Assembly (NCBI GenBank): GCA_028864905.1
Contig: JAGWLP010000007.1
Span: forward strand, 1 to 32,351
Direction of reading: 5' to 3'
DNA length: 32,351 bases
From: Gammaproteobacteria bacterium
Lineage (GTDB): Bacteria; Pseudomonadota; Gammaproteobacteria; Natronospirales; REEB76
Every line of letters begins with the position of its first letter. The stretch's first letter is position 1. Under the pieces are notes generated by a model, which was given only the letters and a program-made list of their open reading frames with translations, was not told where the DNA came from and did not search any database. Shown in pieces: positions 14,043 to 22,068 of this stretch. A program made the translations under genes and the position numbers.

Positions 14043-16283
14043 TTACCGTGGCGCCCGGCCGGATACCTCTGCCTGTGGTTGCAGCTGCTGCACCCAGAAC
14101 TGCTGCATTGCGGTAAACAAGTGCGTGCGCGCCGCAGGGCCGGAGATGCCATGCGTCTTGTTGGGATAAATCAGCAGTTGATAAGGCTTATTGGCATCAA
14201 TCAGCGCCTGGATGAACTGCATAGTGTTCTGCCAGTGCACGTTGTCGTCCCCGGTGCCGGCTACCAGCAGCAGCGGATCGGCGAGATTTCCGGCCGCAGC
14301 CACGTCCGAGCTTTCGGCGTAACCCGCGGGATTTTCCTGCGGCGTGCCCATGTAGCGCTCGGTGTAGATCGAGTCGTAATCCTGCCACTGCGTCACTGGC
14401 GCCACTGCGATGCCGGCGCGCCACACGCCGGGCGCGTGAGTAAGCGCGTAGGCGGTCATGTAGCCGCCGAAGCTCCAGCCCCAAATGCCGATGCGCGCGG
14501 CATCCACCCACGCCTGCCGCTTCAGCCAATTTACCGCGTCCAACTGGTCGGCGAGCGCCAACTTTCCCAGGTTCAGTTTCACCAGCGCCTGATCGCGGTG
14601 ACCGAAATAGGTGGCCGCGCGATTGTCGGTGGCGAACAGGACGAATCCCTGCCGGGCCAGCAACTGGTCAAACAGGAAATTGGTTCCGCCCCAGGCGTCG
14701 CGCACGATCGGCCCGGCGTCCGGTCCGCCGTATTGATACATGATCACCGGATATTTTTTGGTCGCGTCGAAATCCGGTGGCAACGTGAGGCGCGCGTATA
14801 TCGGCGTACGCCCGTCGGCCGCCGTAATCGTAAAGAAACGCGGCGGCTGAAAGCGATAACCCAGCGACGCGGAGGCCTGAATCGCCGTGCGTCTCGCGTT
14901 GTCCAGGTTAACCAGCGTCCACGATGGCGGAGTCATGACATTGGAATACGTATCGAGATAGGCACGCGCCTGCGGCGCCATGTCAATGGAGTGGGTTCCG
15001 GGCTCGGTGGTGACGGCGCGCAGTTCGCCGCCGCGCAGCGACGCGCGATATAACTCGGTATTCAGCGGCCCGTGGGTGTAACGCGTGAAATACATTTCGC
15101 CGCGTGCCTCGTCCACACCCTCGAGCCCGAGCACGTTGTAATCTCCGGGCGTCAGCAGGCGCGCCTGACGGCCGTCGTCGCTATACAGGTACAGGTGCCG
15201 CCAGCCGTCCTGCTGGCTGCTCCATATGAAGCCGCCACTCTTGAGGAAATGCGGAGCGTCGCGCACGTCAATCCAGTCGGGATCCGTCTGGGTCACCAGC
15301 CCCCGCGCCTGACCCGATTGGAGATCGGCAGTCAACAGCTGCAGTTTGGTCTGGTCGCGGTTCAGCACTTCGCCGTACACGCGGTCGCCCTGCGGCAGCC
15401 AGCCGAAGCGTGCCAGATAGGTATCCGGCGTGCCCGCCATAGCCATCCATTTGGTGTTGCCGGTGGCGACGTCCCGCACCCCCAGGCGCACGATGGGATT
15501 GGGCGCTCCCGCCAGCGGATACTTTTGCTGATAGACGCTGGGCTGTTGTTCGAGGTAGTTGATCAGCGGAAAGCTGTGTACCGGGCGCTCGTCGGATTGC
15601 AGGAAAGCGATGTAACGGCTGTCCGGCGACCAAGTGTAAGCCGAGCGCAGATCCAGCTCCTCGGTATAAACCCAATTGAGTTCGCCATTCAGCACCTCGA
15701 CCTGGTGCGGTGCGACGCTATGCACCGGACCTCCCTGTACCGCGACGTAGTGCACGTCGCCGTCCGTCACATAGCTCACCCACTGCTCGTCGGGCGACAT
15801 CTGGGGATTGCGCTTCGCGCCCGGCGCATGCGTAATCTGGGTGGTTTGCTGGGTCGCCAAGTTATAAAGATAAATCTGCTCGTTGCTGAGATAGAAAATC
15901 GCATCGGCTTTCGGTGACCAGTGATAGGCAGCCACGCCGTAGCGGGTGATGCGCTCCTGCTCCCTCTGGTTCTTGATACTGGAGGGCGGTGCCGCGGCGC
16001 TGGCAAGCTGTGCGGCTGACAGCAACAATGTACGCTTGCCGCTGGCCACGTCCACAATGTACAGATCGGCCAGACCGTCGGCGCCGCTGCGCAGCAGATA
16101 GGTCAGAGAGCGGCCGTCGGGACTCCATTCAAGCTGTTCAGGGTGGTAGCCGGTCAATCCCGGCTCGGCAAAGATCTGTGCAATCGTGTAACCCGGTACA
16201 AGCGGCGCCGGCTCTGCAGCGCCCACCCCACATGCAGCGCAGGCCAGCAACATACCGCCCGTCAGGCGCGCGAACGTTTTCAT
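14043..16283 (-). CDS. Dipeptidyl-peptidase IV-type S9B prolyl peptidase
   Basis: 746 aa from the ATG at 16281-16283. A hydrophobic signal sequence (GGMLLACAACGVGA) may be of Sec type; the cysteines leave a lipoprotein possible but the lipobox is poor. Residues about 45-480 form the beta-propeller and carry the Glu-Glu pair of DPP-IV (WVYTEELD, Glu208-209) that anchors the substrate N-terminus. The hydrolase domain has nucleophile Ser604 (GWSFGGY), Asp679/680 (GTGDDNVH) and His711 (NKTHGI). It should remove Xaa-Pro or Xaa-Ala dipeptides in the periplasm or at the cell surface. The dipeptides would suit the POT transporter and PepQ in this window. Confidence 0.93.
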   Translation of the reverse strand: MKTFARLTGGMLLACAACGVGAAEPAPLVPGYTIAQIFAEPGLTGYHPEQLEWSPDGRSLTYLLRSGADGLADLYIVDVASGKRTLLLSAAQLASAAAPPSSIKNQREQERITRYGVAAYHWSPKADAIFYLSNEQIYLYNLATQQTTQITHAPGAKRNPQMSPDEQWVSYVTDGDVHYVAVQGGPVHSVAPHQVEVLNGELNWVYTEELDLRSAYTWSPDSRYIAFLQSDERPVHSFPLINYLEQQPSVYQQKYPLAGAPNPIVRLGVRDVATGNTKWMAMAGTPDTYLARFGWLPQGDRVYGEVLNRDQTKLQLLTADLQSGQARGLVTQTDPDWIDVRDAPHFLKSGGFIWSSQQDGWRHLYLYSDDGRQARLLTPGDYNVLGLEGVDEARGEMYFTRYTHGPLNTELYRASLRGGELRAVTTEPGTHSIDMAPQARAYLDTYSNVMTPPSWTLVNLDNARRTAIQASASLGYRFQPPRFFTITAADGRTPIYARLTLPPDFDATKKYPVIMYQYGGPDAGPIVRDAWGGTNFLFDQLLARQGFVLFATDNRAATYFGHRDQALVKLNLGKLALADQLDAVNWLKRQAWVDAARIGIWGWSFGGYMTAYALTHAPGVWRAGIAVAPVTQWQDYDSIYTERYMGTPQENPAGYAESSDVAAAGNLADPLLLVAGTGDDNVHWQNTMQFIQALIDANKPYQLLIYPNKTHGISGPAARTHLFTAMQQFWVQQLQPQAEVSGRAPR

Positions 16284-16323
16284 GGATTGCACTCTGGCAT
16301 GCAGCAACAAGGCGGCGGTTTCA

Positions 16324-16329
16324 ATTATA
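16324..16329 (-). promoter_or_regulatory. Consensus -10 box upstream of the DPP-IV-type gene
   Basis: TATAAT on the minus strand, about 40 bases before the start codon. No good -35 is seen at 16-18 bases (GGGTTG is the nearest), so an activator may be needed. The placement in the 88-base gap supports a promoter here. Confidence 0.45.
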
Positions 16330-16371
16330 GACGGGCATTTTTCGCCAACCCCTCCAAACGCGTACCGCAGG

Positions 16372-17136
16372 TCAACGCTGCGGCGGAGAATGAGTGTTGG
16401 CGCCGGCCCCGTTGCCCGGCGGGGTGAACTTGACCGTCACGGTGACGTGCTGCTCGGCGGGATCCTTCTGCTCCTGCAGCGGCTCGAAATACCACTGACG
16501 TACGGCCGCGAGCGCGGTGGCGTCAAATATCCCCGGGGGCGTGGCGCTCACGACTTTGGGGGCCTGCACGCGGCCGCGCGCATCCACATCAAAGCTCAGC
16601 GTCACACTCCCGGCCAGATGCTGATCCAGAAGGTTGGCGGGATATACCGGATCCATGCGGAAAATCCGCCAATGACCAAAGTCCACAATCTCACAGCTGC
16701 TGTCGGGTTTGTACATCAGCGGCTGATTGCGGCAGAAAAATCGCGTGCGCGCCTGAGCGGCGTCCGGACCAAAGAACAGTGGATACATGAACTCGCCGGC
16801 CACCGCCTCAGTCCCGTGCATCGCCGGCTTGAAACGCCATTGGCCCAGTGCACTCAGCACCGCCGCAGTGTCCGCGGGTGACAGCAACGTGAAGATGGCA
16901 TGCGCATGCTGCACGCTTCCGTCTGGGGACACGATAAAGCGCGCCAAAACCTGCTGATCCGTGGGGTCAGCCTGCAGGGCTTGCATCTGCGTCGTCAACG
17001 GTTCGCTGGTGGGCGTGCCGATCAAAACGGGCGGAGGGGGCGATGCCGGCGGCGGTGTGGCTGGCTTGGGAGGTGGAGGCGTCGCACAGCCGGCAACCGC
17101 AAGCACCCCCAGCAGACATACCCAGACTTTAGACAT
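16372..17136 (-). CDS. Lipoprotein with TonB C-terminal-like domain(s)
   Basis: 254 aa from the ATG at 17134-17136. The N-terminus is a lipoprotein signal with lipobox VAGC (Cys17), then a Pro-rich linker (about 19-45). The C-terminal region (about 160-237) is a clear TonB_C/energy-transducer fold: DPVYPANLLDQHLAGSVTLS, DVDARGRV and ATALAAVRQWYFEP. An earlier segment (about 62-120, ARFIVSPDGSVQHAH and ALGQWRFKP) follows the same strand-helix-strand pattern, so the protein may hold two tandem TonB_C domains. Unlike TonB it has no N-terminal transmembrane helix for ExbB/ExbD contact. Its role is unknown; a periplasmic adaptor is inferred. Use of the in-frame codon at 17217 would bury the lipoprotein signal. 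Confidence 0.82.
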   Translation of the reverse strand: MSKVWVCLLGVLAVAGCATPPPPKPATPPPASPPPPVLIGTPTSEPLTTQMQALQADPTDQQVLARFIVSPDGSVQHAHAIFTLLSPADTAAVLSALGQWRFKPAMHGTEAVAGEFMYPLFFGPDAAQARTRFFCRNQPLMYKPDSSCEIVDFGHWRIFRMDPVYPANLLDQHLAGSVTLSFDVDARGRVQAPKVVSATPPGIFDATALAAVRQWYFEPLQEQKDPAEQHVTVTVKFTPPGNGAGANTHSPPQR

Positions 17137-17253
17137 GGTTATCTGACCCGCAAATCGGCTGCAAATCGCAGAGAAGACTGGAGGCGTTACCTTAACACGC
17201 AGGCGGCACTCGCCCAAATGCGGCCCTTTCAGCTCGCGGCTTGTAGCCTGTAA

Positions 17254-17273
17254 TACTGTTTGCGTATACAGTA
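17254..17273. promoter_or_regulatory. LexA-type SOS box
   Basis: TACTGT-N8-ACAGTA, a perfect match to the outer arms of the E. coli-type LexA operator, ending seven bases before the radical SAM start codon. A -10-like TATACA (17265-17270) lies inside it, so LexA would block the promoter. From memory, the P. aeruginosa homolog PA0069 is a reported LexA target, which would support conserved SOS control. Confidence 0.85.
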
Positions 17274-17280
17274 ATCAGCC

Positions 17281-18360
17281 ATGCCGGTTTCACCTCGGAT
17301 TCCCATCAAAGGCCGTGGCGCGGTTTCCAATCCGGAAGGCCGGTTTGAAACCCGCCAACGTGAAAACTTCGACGACGGCTGGGATATTGAAGAGCCGCCG
17401 TTGCCTGCGCTGGAAACCGTGGTTACGCCCGAGCCGGCGCGCTCCGTCATCAGCCGCAACCAGTCGCCGGACATCCCCTTCACGCAATCCATCAATCCCT
17501 ATCGCGGCTGCGAACATGGATGCATCTACTGCTACGCCCGACCGAGCCATGCCTATCTGAATCTTTCACCCGGGCTGGATTTCGAAACCCGGCTGTTCTA
17601 CAAGCAGAACGCGGCGGAACTGTTGGAAAGCGAACTGCGCATGCCGGGCTATCGCCCCGCGCCCATCACGCTGGGCGCAAACACTGACCCCTACCAGCCC
17701 ATCGAGCGCAAGCTCAAAGTGACGCGCTCGATTCTGGAAGTACTGCAGCGCTTCCGCCATCCGGTGAGCATCATCACCAAGAGCACGCTGGTGGCACGCG
17801 ACCTCGACATACTCACCGATATGGCGCAACAGGATCTGGCCAACGTCATGGTGAGCATCACTACGCTCGACGAAAATCTGAAACGCAGTCTAGAACCGCG
17901 CGCAGCTGGTCCCTGGGCGCGCTTGCGCTGCGTACGCGCACTCGCGCTCGCAGGCGTGCCGGTGGGCGTGCTGAACGCGCCTATTATCCCGGTGGTGAAT
18001 GACCACGAAATCGAGCACATTCTGGAGTTGGCCGCGGAAGCCGGAGCCTGCTGCGCGGGTTATGTGCTCTTGCGGCTGCCGTATGAAGTGAAAGATTTGT
18101 TCCGGGAATGGCTGCATGCGCACCTGCCGGAGCGCGCCGCCCACGTCATGAGCATCATCCGCCAGATGCGCGGCGGCCGGGATTATCAGGCAGAATTCGG
18201 CACGCGCATGCGCGGCACCGGTGAATATGCCGAGCTTATCGCCCGGCGTTTTGCGCTGGCCCGCAAAAAATTCCGGCTGGAAAACCTGCGCCGCATGCGC
18301 CTGAGCTGTGCGCACTTTCGGCCCGCGCCGGGCGGCCCGCAACTGAACTTGGAACTTTAG
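17281..18360 (+). CDS. PA0069-family radical SAM protein (SplB-like)
   Basis: 359 aa. The [4Fe-4S]-binding CxxxCxxC is present as RGCEHGCIYCYARP (Cys77, Cys81, Cys84). The N-terminal IKGRGAVSNPEGRFE and the NPYRGCEHGC context are typical of the PA0069 group, related to spore-photoproduct-lyase-like and COG1533 proteins. LGANTDPYQPIERK and SIITKSTLVARDLDIL fit the partial TIM barrel. The substrate is unknown. The LexA box directly upstream suggests induction by DNA damage and therefore a DNA repair or damage-related role by inference. No ribosome site precedes the ATG, and the predicted transcription start lies only a few bases upstream, so the mRNA may be leaderless. It converges on the PilZ gene with eight bases between stops. 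Confidence 0.93.
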   Translation: MPVSPRIPIKGRGAVSNPEGRFETRQRENFDDGWDIEEPPLPALETVVTPEPARSVISRNQSPDIPFTQSINPYRGCEHGCIYCYARPSHAYLNLSPGLDFETRLFYKQNAAELLESELRMPGYRPAPITLGANTDPYQPIERKLKVTRSILEVLQRFRHPVSIITKSTLVARDLDILTDMAQQDLANVMVSITTLDENLKRSLEPRAAGPWARLRCVRALALAGVPVGVLNAPIIPVVNDHEIEHILELAAEAGACCAGYVLLRLPYEVKDLFREWLHAHLPERAAHVMSIIRQMRGGRDYQAEFGTRMRGTGEYAELIARRFALARKKFRLENLRRMRLSCAHFRPAPGGPQLNLEL

Positions 18361-18368
18361 ACCGAAAG

Positions 18369-18770
18369 CTAGTGCACGGCGTCGTGATGCTTGTTCCCGG
18401 TCTCGGCCTTGAGTGCCTCGAGCTCGCGCGCCACCATCTTGGAATCCAGCAGATTGATCTCCACCAGGCGCTTGAGGTGCGCGAAGCTTTCCGCATCGCG
18501 CGCCTCCCAAGTGCAGCCGATGTGACCCCCGTGTACATGCACCACCAGCGCATCCAGTTCCAGTTTGATGAGATCCGCGAGGCGCCACTCCACCCGCAAC
18601 CGGTCACCATCGGCAGGTTGCCAACCCGCCGGGCAGCGCGCCAGAAAGCCGCGGAAGGACATGTCCAGCATTTCGCACTCCTGCACCGTATCGCCCAGCC
18701 GGACGCGGATGACCGAGGAGAAACGGAAGCGCTGGAAACGGCGCCGCTCGTGGCCTGGCTTGACCGACAT
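18369..18770 (-). CDS. PilZ-domain protein (predicted c-di-GMP receptor)
   Basis: 133 aa. The c-di-GMP-binding signature is present: RxxxR as Arg10 and Arg14 in ERRRFQRF, and DxSxxG as DMSFRG (36-41). A beta-barrel domain follows to about residue 90. A C-terminal helix (FAHLKRLVEINLLDSKMVARELEALKAE) may form a coiled coil, and the tail is HHDAVH. Single-domain PilZ proteins usually relay c-di-GMP levels to motility or envelope machinery; the target here is unknown. The ribosome site is weak (GGGAAA). The gene is alone on its strand. Confidence 0.9.
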   Translation of the reverse strand: MSVKPGHERRRFQRFRFSSVIRVRLGDTVQECEMLDMSFRGFLARCPAGWQPADGDRLRVEWRLADLIKLELDALVVHVHGGHIGCTWEARDAESFAHLKRLVEINLLDSKMVARELEALKAETGNKHHDAVH

Positions 18771-18914
18771 GAGGATTTCCCGGGTGAGACGACCCGCATA
18801 GTATAGTCAGCTACGCCCGGCTGTGGCGCGCACTATCGGCGGCAAAGACGCCTGCCGCGGGTGTCCCAGCTCACGGCCGGGTTTGCCGCCCGCGCGCCGC
18901 GCCCTGAATTTGCC

Positions 18915-18943
18915 TTCACAGAGGCGTGCAAATCAGGTAAAAC
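18915..18943 (+). promoter_or_regulatory. Candidate promoter of the POT transporter gene
   Basis: TTCACA (18915-18920), 17-base spacer, TAAAAC (18938-18943): five and four matches to the sigma70 boxes. Transcription would start near 18950, just before the paired C- and G-tracts of the leader. Confidence 0.5.
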
Positions 18944-18951
18944 TGGCTCCA

Positions 18952-19001
18952 CCCCCCATCTTGGGGGAAATTCGACGGACCAGAATGGTCCCTTCCCCCA
19001 A
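18952..19001 (+). ncRNA. Structured 5' leader of the POT gene with competing hairpins
   Basis: TTGGGGGAA (18961-18969) pairs perfectly with TTCCCCCAA (18993-19001), enclosing a second perfect stem GGACCA-GAA-TGGTCC (18977-18991). The same G5 tract (18963-18967) can instead pair with C5 at 18953-18957 across ATCTT. The 3' arm ends two bases before the AGGAA ribosome site (19004-19008). The layout resembles a translational switch, but no known riboswitch class is recognised. Confidence 0.5.
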
Positions 19002-19014
19002 TCAGGAATCCCCC

Positions 19015-20565
19015 ATGCAATCAACCGCCCCCGTGTCCAAGACCCGCTCGTTCTCCACGGTTTTCCTCATCGAGATGTGGGAGCGCTTCGGCTTCTACGG
19101 CATGCAGGTGCTGATCGTGTATTACCTGGTCGAGCGCCTGGGTTTTGCGGACACCCGCGCCAACCTCACCTGGGGGGCAGCGGCGGCACTGATCTACGTC
19201 GCCCCGGCGATCGGCGGCTGGATCGGCGACAAGGTCTTGGGCAGCCGCCACACTATGCTCACCGGCGCCATCGTGCTCGCCATCGGTTATGCCCTGATGG
19301 CGGTGCCCGGTTCAAGCACTTGGCTTCTGTTCTGCGCACTCGGCGTCATCGTCGTGGGCAATGGCCTGTTCAAAGCCAACGCCGGTAACCTGGTACGCAA
19401 AATCTACGAAGGCGACGACTCCCGCATAGACAGCGCCTTCACCATCTATTACATGGCCGTGAATATCGGCTCAACGGTTTCCATGCTGCTCACACCGTGG
19501 ATCAAGGACTACATCAACGATACCTACGGGCAGAACTTCGGCTGGCACGCCGCGTTCGCGGTGTGCTCACTCGGGTTGCTGGTGGGATTGGCCAATTATC
19601 TGGTCATGCGCCATACCCTGACGCTTATCGGCTCGGGGCCGGATCATCACGCACTCAACCCGCGCAAGCTGGCAACAGTACTGGGTCTGGCGGTCATTGC
19701 GCTGTTCGTCGCCGCCGTGATCCTCAATTACCAGTTGGTGGCAAAAATTTTCGTGTACGCGGCAGGCGTGGTGGTGTTGGGGATTTTCGCCTGGCTGATC
19801 CGCAACGGCCGGCCGAGCGAACGCCCGGGCCTGATCGCCGCGCTGATCCTTACCATCCAGACCGTGTTCTTCTTCATTTTTTACCAGCAGATGTCCACGT
19901 CGCTGAATCTGTTTGCGCTGCGCAACGTGGACTGGAGTTTCGGCATCTTCGGCCTGCATTTGTGGGACTGGAAGCCGGCGCAGTTCCAGGCGTTCAATCC
20001 CATCTGGATCATGATCCTGTCGCCCATCCTCGCGTTCATCTACACGCATTTCGGCAAGCGCGGCAAGGACCTGTCCGTGGCGGCAAAATTCGCCATGGGC
20101 TTCGCCATGGTGGCGATTGGGTTCTTCATCTATGGCGCGGCCGGCCATTTTCTGACCGGCCCGGGCAAGACCACATCCTGGCTGATGGTGTGGGGCTACG
20201 CTTTCGGTTCCCTAGGTGAATTGCTCACCAGCGGCCTGGGCTTGGCGATGATCGCGCGCTACGTGCCCGCGCGCATGGGTGGCTTCATGATGGGCGCCTA
20301 TTACGTGGCCGTCGGACTATCCATGTATTTCGGCGGCATGGTCGCCACCATTGCGAGCGTGCCCAGCACCATAACCAATCCGGTGGAAATGATGCCGCTC
20401 TATACCCGCCTGTTCAACTGGCTGGGGGTGGCCGGGATTGTCTGCACGCTGATCGCGCTGGCCGTGCTGCCGCTGATGCGCAAGCTGGATGCCGAACACC
20501 ACACGCAGCCGCCCGCTGAACGCACCACGGTCACGCCGCGCAAGTTGGCGGCCGAGGAAGAATAA
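19015..20565 (+). CDS. POT-family proton-coupled oligopeptide transporter
   Basis: 516 aa, with 12-14 predicted membrane helices. The POT signature ExxERFxxY is present as EMWERFGFYGM (Glu20, Glu23, Arg24), the residues that couple proton and peptide. The PTR2 motif is FTIYYMAVNIGS. Further family marks are GGWIGDKVLGSRHTM, GNGLFKANAGNLV and the TSGLGLAMIARYVPARMGGFMMG segment. It imports di- and tripeptides with protons across the inner membrane and would take up products of the DPP-IV and other peptidases in this window. The ATG at 19015 is chosen because AGGAA lies six bases upstream and the MQSTAPVSKTRSFS start fits the family; the frame is open further upstream, but that part overlaps the promoter and leader. 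Confidence 0.94.
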   Translation: MQSTAPVSKTRSFSTVFLIEMWERFGFYGMQVLIVYYLVERLGFADTRANLTWGAAAALIYVAPAIGGWIGDKVLGSRHTMLTGAIVLAIGYALMAVPGSSTWLLFCALGVIVVGNGLFKANAGNLVRKIYEGDDSRIDSAFTIYYMAVNIGSTVSMLLTPWIKDYINDTYGQNFGWHAAFAVCSLGLLVGLANYLVMRHTLTLIGSGPDHHALNPRKLATVLGLAVIALFVAAVILNYQLVAKIFVYAAGVVVLGIFAWLIRNGRPSERPGLIAALILTIQTVFFFIFYQQMSTSLNLFALRNVDWSFGIFGLHLWDWKPAQFQAFNPIWIMILSPILAFIYTHFGKRGKDLSVAAKFAMGFAMVAIGFFIYGAAGHFLTGPGKTTSWLMVWGYAFGSLGELLTSGLGLAMIARYVPARMGGFMMGAYYVAVGLSMYFGGMVATIASVPSTITNPVEMMPLYTRLFNWLGVAGIVCTLIALAVLPLMRKLDAEHHTQPPAERTTVTPRKLAAEEE

Positions 20566-20621
20566 GCCACCGCCGCGATCAACGACCGGTAACGCTGACC
20601 CCTGACGGACGCGAAGCCGCG

Positions 20622-21179
20622 TCAGTTCTCGGGCTTTAATTTAAATGCCAGCGTGTAACGCGGCGCATAACAGATGCGGTTCGGCGGACGGCCAACGTGG
20701 GTGATGGCGCCATCGAATACCACCAGCCGTCCGGGTCGCGGACTGACCGCCACTTCCGCATCCATCTGTGAATTGAAAAACAGAGTCTCGCCGCCCCACT
20801 CCACATTCCATTCCGGCGCCACGTACCACAGTGCCGTCAACCCTGGCTGGCCGGGAGCGGCGTCGGTGTGCGTGAACAGCATGTCTCCGAAGCCGGCGTG
20901 ATTACAGTAGCAGCGGTAGATGCGATAACGCTCGCCGCCTTCAAATTCACGCACTGCATCGAGCGTGGGCTGATACACGGGCAGCCGCGGTGCGGTTTCC
21001 AGCGGGATGTTCAGCGCCCAATGCCGGAAACCGGCGGTCTCGGGGCGCGCGACTTCGTCACGCTTGAACGCGCCGCTTTCCATGGCCGCGGTCAGGCGGT
21101 AAATGTCCGGCTGGGCGATGAGGCCGTCGAACACTCGGATCGGGCGGCCCTCGATCTCATGACTGCGATTGGCTGGCAT
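20622..21179 (-). CDS. 2-oxoglutarate/Fe(II)-dependent oxygenase (prolyl-hydroxylase-like)
   Basis: 185 aa, a single double-stranded beta-helix domain. Iron ligands are His104 and Asp106 (FTHTDAAPG) and His161 (DGAITHVGRPP); Arg174 in YAPRYTLAFK probably holds 2-oxoglutarate. WGGETLFFN and PGRLVVFDG are typical of the P4Hc/2OG-FeII_Oxy_3 group, which hydroxylates proteins, peptides or small molecules. The substrate is unknown and nothing beside it points to one. It converges with the POT gene, with 56 bases between stops, and is followed upstream by 257 bases in which I see no gene. Confidence 0.88.
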   Translation of the reverse strand: MPANRSHEIEGRPIRVFDGLIAQPDIYRLTAAMESGAFKRDEVARPETAGFRHWALNIPLETAPRLPVYQPTLDAVREFEGGERYRIYRCYCNHAGFGDMLFTHTDAAPGQPGLTALWYVAPEWNVEWGGETLFFNSQMDAEVAVSPRPGRLVVFDGAITHVGRPPNRICYAPRYTLAFKLKPEN

Positions 21180-21436
21180 GCATCCGGATCCGTGACGGCG
21201 CGCGACGCACCGAAATTGTCGTGGCGGCGATGGCGCGGATTATCCGGCCGGCCAGTACAGGGCGCAAGCCGTGCGGCCGCAGCCATGCCCGGGCAATCAG
21301 CCACACAACTGTCGCCAGCATCCGCATGCTACGGCCATGTCACTCCCACGCACGATAACGCGAGGCCGATGTTGCGCCTCAAACCCCGCAAACGTGGAGA
21401 CCACAAAGGCTCTGCAATCCGCAGCGCCTTGCGCCA

Positions 21437-21985
21437 TCAATCCTCGGCAGTTGCCGATATGGGCGGATAGGTAATACGCTCGCCATCCAGCCGCGCAAAA
21501 GGTGTGAGCTTATGCGCATGCCATTTGCCCGGTCCCATGATGTGGCGCACTTCGATGCCGCGCACCGTGAGTGCATCGGCGATCAATGAACGATGACAGC
21601 GCCACGGCACTGCTTCAGCACACATGATGGCAACGGTTTCCTTGCCTCCCAGCGCCAGCAATTCCTCCAGGCCGCGGGTGAAATCCGCCGTCTGCATGTA
21701 ATCCGCGTAGCCGCGGAAACTGGCATTTCTCCAGCCGGTATTCACCGAGTCCTTGCGCGCGTGACGCAAACCGCCGAGTGTAGCCAGGCGCGTGTAGGCA
21801 GTACCCTGTGCAGTGAGACTTGCAGGCAGGGTTTCGGTGTTGAACTGCGGATTGTGAGCCGAGCGCGGCACCGTGCGCACATCGACCAGCCGCGTGATGC
21901 CATGCTCGCGCAGCAAGGCAATCAATTCATCCAACGGACGTGTGGAATGGCCAATGGTCCACACAAGTGAATTTTGCTTAGCCAT
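21437..21985 (-). CDS. DUF488 family protein
   Basis: 182 aa. DUF488 marks are present: TIGHSTRPLDELIALL at the start, DVRTVPRSAHNPQFN (23-50 region) and the conserved CAEAVPWRCHRSLIADAL near residue 120, with two cysteines that may be catalytic or metal-binding. The biochemical role of this family is not established. It starts at an ATG without a good ribosome site. The terminator for the upstream AceTr-like gene lies only 28 bases before it, so it probably has its own weak promoter or depends on read-through. Confidence 0.88.
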   Translation of the reverse strand: MAKQNSLVWTIGHSTRPLDELIALLREHGITRLVDVRTVPRSAHNPQFNTETLPASLTAQGTAYTRLATLGGLRHARKDSVNTGWRNASFRGYADYMQTADFTRGLEELLALGGKETVAIMCAEAVPWRCHRSLIADALTVRGIEVRHIMGPGKWHAHKLTPFARLDGERITYPPISATAED

Positions 21986-22012
21986 TGAGTCGGTTCACAA
22001 ACAAGGAATGCC

Positions 22013-22041
22013 AAAAAATCAGGGCGGGTTTCCCCGCCCTG
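22013..22041 (-). terminator. Rho-independent terminator of the first AceTr-like gene
   Basis: On the minus strand CAGGGCGGG (22033-22041) pairs with CCCGCCCTG (22020-22028) around a GAAA loop and is followed by A then six U (22013-22018). It lies 28 bases after the stop at 22069. Confidence 0.95.
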
Positions 22042-22068
22042 GTAGTACGCATCCGCGAACGCAGTGTA

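Noticed and set aside
13956-15053. A 365-codon open frame on the plus strand, opposite the DPP-IV-type gene
   Set aside because: It is antisense to the well-supported catalytic domain of the peptidase and its product shows no family or domain signal.
18823-19014. A 64-codon N-terminal extension of the POT transporter
   Set aside because: Homologs start near MQSTAPVSK, a ribosome site lies just before that ATG, and the extension would cover the promoter and hairpins.
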